Of a stretch of 32,459 nucleotides of DNA, positions 29,578 through 32,459 are shown in pieces. A program made the position numbers and the translations under genes. The stretch's first letter is position 1. Each line of letters starts with the position of its first letter. Under the pieces are notes generated by a model. The model had not been told where the DNA came from. It did not search any database and saw only the letters and a list, made by a program, of their open reading frames with translations. The DNA is from Thermocaproicibacter sp036260805. GTDB taxonomy: Bacteria; Bacillota; Clostridia; Oscillospirales; Acutalibacteraceae. Where the stretch lies: NCBI GenBank assembly GCA_036260805.1, contig DATALZ010000044.1, forward strand, positions 1-32,459, given 5' to 3'.

Positions 29578-30213
29578 CTAATTCTGCTCAGCCAAACCTT
29601 TCAACGCGTGTAAAACAAAATCCGCTGTATGGTCGATCAGCCGCTGTTGCTGTGCTTCGTCGACATGTTCGATAATCAGCCGTAAAGCAAGCCCAAAGGC
29701 GGCGGACCAGATGATTTGAGCCGTTAGTTCCACCTGCATTTCGTCCGTCGCGGAAAAGCCCGGAAATTCCTGCAGAGTTTTGCACAGCAGTGCAATTGCC
29801 GGACGTTCCGACGCAGCTCCCTGCTGTAATACGGAAGTATGTGAAAGTACGGCCGGTGAATCATTGAGCATCATGCTCTTATAGGAGTCGCCCATTTGAA
29901 CAGCCAGCGTGATGAAATTTCTGCTGCTCTCTCTGAGCATTTCTTCAACCGTCTTGTCACGTGACTTCATGGGAGATAAAGCATGCAGTATTTCGCGGTA
30001 GCTTTCTTCAATCAGTATTTCAATAATTTCCTCTTTGTTCTTGAAATAGTGGTAGATGATGGCGGGGGAATACTCAATCATGTTGGCAATCTTTCGAATC
30101 GAAATCCCGTCCACACCGCTGCTTTTTACAATTTCACGTGCGGAGGCCAGAATCTTTTCGCGCATTTCAGCTTTATCCCGCTCTTTTCTTTCTGCGATAC
30201 CGATAAGGAACAC
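29578..30213 (-). CDS. TetR-family transcriptional regulator
   Basis: About 211 residues. The N-terminal helix-turn-helix is EKILASAREIVKSSGVDGIS, followed by IRKIANMIEYSPAIIYHYFK, the classic TetR signature. The C-terminal domain is of the TetR_C_33/WHG type, ending ALKGLAEQN. The start is uncertain: GTG 30213 is taken because the longer frame (GTG 30246) begins inside the operator palindrome. It leads the five-gene minus-strand operon and very probably represses it through the palindrome at 30234. Confidence 0.88.
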   Translation of the reverse strand: MFLIGIAERKERDKAEMREKILASAREIVKSSGVDGISIRKIANMIEYSPAIIYHYFKNKEEIIEILIEESYREILHALSPMKSRDKTVEEMLRESSRNFITLAVQMGDSYKSMMLNDSPAVLSHTSVLQQGAASERPAIALLCKTLQEFPGFSATDEMQVELTAQIIWSAAFGLALRLIIEHVDEAQQQRLIDHTADFVLHALKGLAEQN

Positions 30214-30233
30214 CTCACTTTCGCACAGCGTTA

Positions 30234-30258
30234 ATACATTGAACACTGTTTAATGTAT
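30234..30258. promoter_or_regulatory. TetR operator palindrome
   Basis: A 25-base near-perfect palindrome: ATACATT at one end and AATGTAT at the other, with only one mismatched pair besides the centre. It overlaps the -10 of the TetR promoter. Confidence 0.72.
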
Positions 30259-30280
30259 CACTACTCAATTTGTATGTCAA
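30252..30280 (-). promoter_or_regulatory. Promoter of the TetR operon
   Basis: On the minus strand TTGACA (30275-30280), a 17-base spacer and TACATT (30252-30257). Confidence 0.75.
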
Positions 30281-30332
30281 TGTTTTTGCGAGTATGTTAC
30301 TAAATCTTATCGAACGAATTATACATACAAAG

Positions 30333-30367
30333 GGCGGGAAGCTAATGGCTTACATTAGTTTCCTGCC
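30333..30367. repeat. 15-bp stem hairpin
   Basis: 30333-30347 pairs with 30353-30367 (two G-T pairs) around GCTTA. No T run flanks it on either strand, so it is a weak terminator candidate for the tup operon or a relic of inserted DNA. Confidence 0.55.
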
Positions 30368-30393
30368 AATAATATACGGAATTGATTCTTAAA

Positions 30394-30462
30394 CTACACG
30401 AAGTTGCCCTTCTGGTTGGCAACGGCAATTACATTGATCATTTGATCTTCAACTTCAGGCAT
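30394..30462 (-). pseudogene. ParA/Soj N-terminal remnant (22 codons)
   Basis: On the minus strand ATG 30462 opens a frame reading MPEVEDQMINVIAVANQKG and then NFV-stop. INVIAVANQKG is the start of ParA/Soj ATPases, where it is normally followed by GVGKTT of the deviant Walker A; here the gene breaks off right before those residues. Such genes are frequent on plasmids and integrative elements, so this is probably a deletion scar. Confidence 0.5.
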
Positions 30463-30505
30463 TGATAAAGGACGTTCCTTTTCACGGAACGCCCTTTATC
30501 AATGC
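30459..30505. repeat. 20-bp stem hairpin abutting the ParA remnant
   Basis: 30459-30478 pairs with 30486-30505 around a 7-base loop, with a single A-C mismatch; the stem contains GATAAAGG and CCTTTATC. There is no T run. It lies 60 bases after tupC and may end that transcript, or be an inserted palindrome. Confidence 0.6.
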
Positions 30506-30565
30506 CGCGGTACTTTGTTTTCGCTTCCAAAATAAGCGACAATTCAGTCAATTGCAAGAATCGAT

Positions 30566-31255
30566 TCAGGAATTCCAGTATCGTAAGAAAGAGCAAACTT
30601 CCTCACTTTTGGGACGGTGAAGCACATCTTCCGGCTTTCCCTGTTCTGCAATTTTTCCTTTCCAAAGAAAAATTACTTCATCTGCAATACGAAGAGCCTG
30701 AGAAGGTGCATGTGTAGAAAAAATAATAGCTGGTTCTTTGCAGTCGCAGGTCTCTCGCATATAATTTTCGATGAGATAGGAACCACGAATATCTTCCGCT
30801 GACGTTGGTTCATCAAGAAGAACGGTCTTGCTGCTTTTCGCAAGCGTCCTTGCGAGAACGATACGCTGTACCTCGCCGCCCGAAAGCTGCGTGGATCGAG
30901 TCATTTTGAAATCTTTCATATCCAACTTATCCAAAGCTTGTTCAATTTCAGTTTCATCAAATGGCTGCTTTCCCACACTGAGCAAAATGTTTTTTCTCAC
31001 TGAAAAATCGAAAACGTAAGGATTTTGGGGTTGGTAAGCAACTTCTCCTGAGAGAAAACCTTTATGACCGTTATATAGAATTTCACCGGAATCGGGCGCT
31101 TCTATACCTGCAATCAAACGAAGCAACGTTGACTTTCCGGAACCATTCGGACCAAGAAGCGCATAAATTCTGCCTTTTTGAAACTTTAGAGATGGAATAT
31201 CAAGTACGGTTCTGCAGCCATATTTTTTTGTAATATTATTAAGAATAATATTCAT
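30566..31255 (-). CDS. tupC: Tungstate/molybdate-type ABC transporter ATP-binding protein TupC
   Basis: 229 residues. Walker A GPNGSGKST (about 34-42), Q-loop AYQPQNPYVF, signature LSGGEVQRIVLARTL, Walker B VLLDEPTSAED, H-loop FSTHAPSQA. The combination of short length, YQxPxF-type Q-loop and neighbours TupB and TupA identifies the tungstate importer. It powers uptake of tungstate for molybdopterin enzymes such as aldehyde oxidoreductases or formate dehydrogenase. Its ATG overlaps the tupB stop by 4 bases. Confidence 0.85.
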   Translation of the reverse strand: MNIILNNITKKYGCRTVLDIPSLKFQKGRIYALLGPNGSGKSTLLRLIAGIEAPDSGEILYNGHKGFLSGEVAYQPQNPYVFDFSVRKNILLSVGKQPFDETEIEQALDKLDMKDFKMTRSTQLSGGEVQRIVLARTLAKSSKTVLLDEPTSAEDIRGSYLIENYMRETCDCKEPAIIFSTHAPSQALRIADEVIFLWKGKIAEQGKPEDVLHRPKSEEVCSFLRYWNS

Positions 31256-31941
31256 GGTTCCCTCTGTATTCTATGGGATGCCCAGTTAATGATAAATGAA
31301 ATTGAAAGCAGAATAATACCTAAGGCAAGTGCATCGCTGAAATTCCCCTGTGAGGTTTCCAACATAATCGCGGTTGTCATGACTCTTGTATTATGCAGAA
31401 TATTTCCTCCTACAAGATTGACAGCTCCAACTTCAGACATAGCCCGCCCATAACCGGCAAGCAGTGCGGCTACAAGTGCATAGCGACATTCATAGGAAAG
31501 CAGAAAAACTGTTTTTGCTTTTCCAATGCCGAGTCCTTTGCAAGTCTCCATAATGGGAGTATATCTGAGTTTGACTGCCGCCATAGTAAGACCTGTAAAA
31601 ATCGGAAGAACAATAATAATTTGCGCAATTACCATGGCAGTTGGCGTGTATAGCAATTTCATTGAACCGAAAGGGCCATTGCTGGATAGAAATAAATAAA
31701 CTACAAGGCCAACGACAACTGGCGGAAGTCCCATAAAAGTTGTAATTATGTTTTCCAATAGTTTTTTCCCAAAAAAAGTTCTGCAGGAAAGGAACAGACC
31801 TATAGGGAGGCCGATAAGAGCAGCAATCACTGTGCTCAGTGTAGTAACTGCCATGCTGAGGCCAATAATTTCATATATATCAGGGTTAAAAGAAACTATT
31901 AGCGAAAAAGCACCTTCAAACGCATGCAAAATGCTGCTCAA
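31252..31941 (-). CDS. tupB: Tungstate ABC transporter permease TupB
   Basis: 229 residues with five or six membrane helices. FMGLPPVVVGLVVYLFLSS, NGPFGSMKLLYTPTAMVIAQ and GRAMSEVGAVNLVGGNI are characteristic of TupB/WtpB permeases; ETCKGLGIGKAKTVFLLSYE is the ATPase-docking EAA loop. AGGAGG lies upstream of the ATG. It follows tupA by 83 bases and precedes tupC with an overlap. Confidence 0.88.
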   Translation of the reverse strand: MSSILHAFEGAFSLIVSFNPDIYEIIGLSMAVTTLSTVIAALIGLPIGLFLSCRTFFGKKLLENIITTFMGLPPVVVGLVVYLFLSSNGPFGSMKLLYTPTAMVIAQIIIVLPIFTGLTMAAVKLRYTPIMETCKGLGIGKAKTVFLLSYECRYALVAALLAGYGRAMSEVGAVNLVGGNILHNTRVMTTAIMLETSQGNFSDALALGIILLSISFIINWASHRIQREP

Positions 31942-32024
31942 ACCAAACCTCCTACAAGCTTATTATGATAATAATTACCTACTTATTCTTATAAACTTCA
32001 TAGAAAAAGACTCGTTTTGCGTGT

Positions 32025-32459
32025 CTATTTACCGGTTGATGCCGCTGCGGAACTGCCTGCGGCTGCAGTTGGTTTATAGTCGACGGTAAATAGCGGAGTA
32101 CCGTATTTGCTTTGTCCATATTCAGAGATCATTTTCAAACCTTTTGACGATGTCATCCATTTAATGAACTCCTGTGCGCCTGCCGTGTTAATGTTATTAT
32201 GCTTTGCGGGATTGACAGCAATAATAGTATATTGATTTTTAAGGTTAGAAGCGTTTTCAAGTACTATTTGAAGGTTAAGTTTGCTCTCCATGGAAAGGAA
32301 AGTCGCTTTATCTGACAGAGTGTAACCCTTCATCTCACTTGTCATGGTTAGAACATCGCCCATTCCTTTGCCTGCAGATACATACCATTTGCCTGAAGGT
32401 TTGATTTTTGCGCTTGACCATAGTTTAAGTTCCTTGGAGTTGGTGCCGGATTGATCACC
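32025..32459 (-). CDS. tupA: Tungstate-binding protein TupA (N-terminus outside the window)
   Basis: The minus-strand frame is open from the window edge at 32459. The visible 144 residues start GDQSGTNSKELKLWSSAKI and continue KPSGKWYVSAGKGMGDVL, matching the TupA pattern of Asp-Ser-Gly-Thr with KELxLW and WYxxxGxGMG, which lines the oxyanion pocket. NQYTIIAVNPAKHNNINTAG and FIKWMTSSKG follow. The C-terminus has an unusual Ala/Ser-rich tail (AAAGSSAAASTGK). It captures tungstate outside the cell and passes it to TupB. Confidence 0.87.
   Translation of the reverse strand, partial: GDQSGTNSKELKLWSSAKIKPSGKWYVSAGKGMGDVLTMTSEMKGYTLSDKATFLSMESKLNLQIVLENASNLKNQYTIIAVNPAKHNNINTAGAQEFIKWMTSSKGLKMISEYGQSKYGTPLFTVDYKPTAAAGSSAAASTGK

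Overview
The window looks like a chromosomal segment of a clostridial (Firmicutes, probably Oscillospiraceae/Ruminococcaceae-like) anaerobe. The grounds are strong AGGAGG-type ribosome sites, TTGACA/TATAAT-type promoters, moderate GC with AT-rich spacers, lipoproteins with Ser/Ala-rich linkers, and families typical of that group (MccBA, FucO, methylglyoxal synthase plus an HPr-like protein, TupABC). The genus is an inference from protein flavour; no search was run.

Left part (1-15.7 kb, all + strand) is a sulfur and amino-acid scavenging locus. It starts with the end of an SsuA/TauA-type ABC importer and an Ldh_2-family dehydrogenase. Next come mccB (frameshifted), mccA and a SAM-dependent methyltransferase, a reverse-transsulfuration set. 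Then follow two parallel operons. Operon 1 is M20 amidohydrolase-metN-metI (frameshifted)-metQ. Operon 2 is CapA-like protein-metN-metI-metQ-second M20 amidohydrolase. Each operon is preceded by the same leader design: a TTGACA promoter, a palindrome just after the -10, a strong ribosome site, a tiny Cys/Met-rich ORF (29 and 38 codons, both ending MPK-x4-R-x-FLLL-stop), and an intrinsic terminator with matching stem sequence. This pair is the best candidate for an undescribed system: a cysteine- or methionine-sensing leader-peptide attenuator controlling import and deacylation of sulfur amino-acid derivatives.

Middle part (15.7-25.5 kb): minus-strand NUDIX hydrolase with a small partner and a cytidylate-kinase-like protein; plus-strand fucO; and a MarR-controlled heterodimeric ABC exporter. 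One exporter half carries an extraordinary insertion of about 380 residues, made of 27- and 30-residue Ala/Gln/Lys repeats between its first two membrane helices. A minus-strand mgsA and HPr-like pair follows.

Right part (25.7-32.5 kb, minus strand) bears marks of a mobile element. There is a 3' half of tRNA-Ala(GGC) cut exactly at the anticodon loop (an att-like scar), three direct repeats at 11-bp period resembling integrase arm sites, a long inverted repeat and a 22-codon ParA N-terminal remnant. Around these lie an autoregulated TetR-membrane protein-flavodoxin-membrane protein-membrane protein operon and a tungstate (tupABC) importer running off the right edge. Two genes (mccB, metI) are each broken by one extra base in a C or G run, which could be real or a sequencing artefact.
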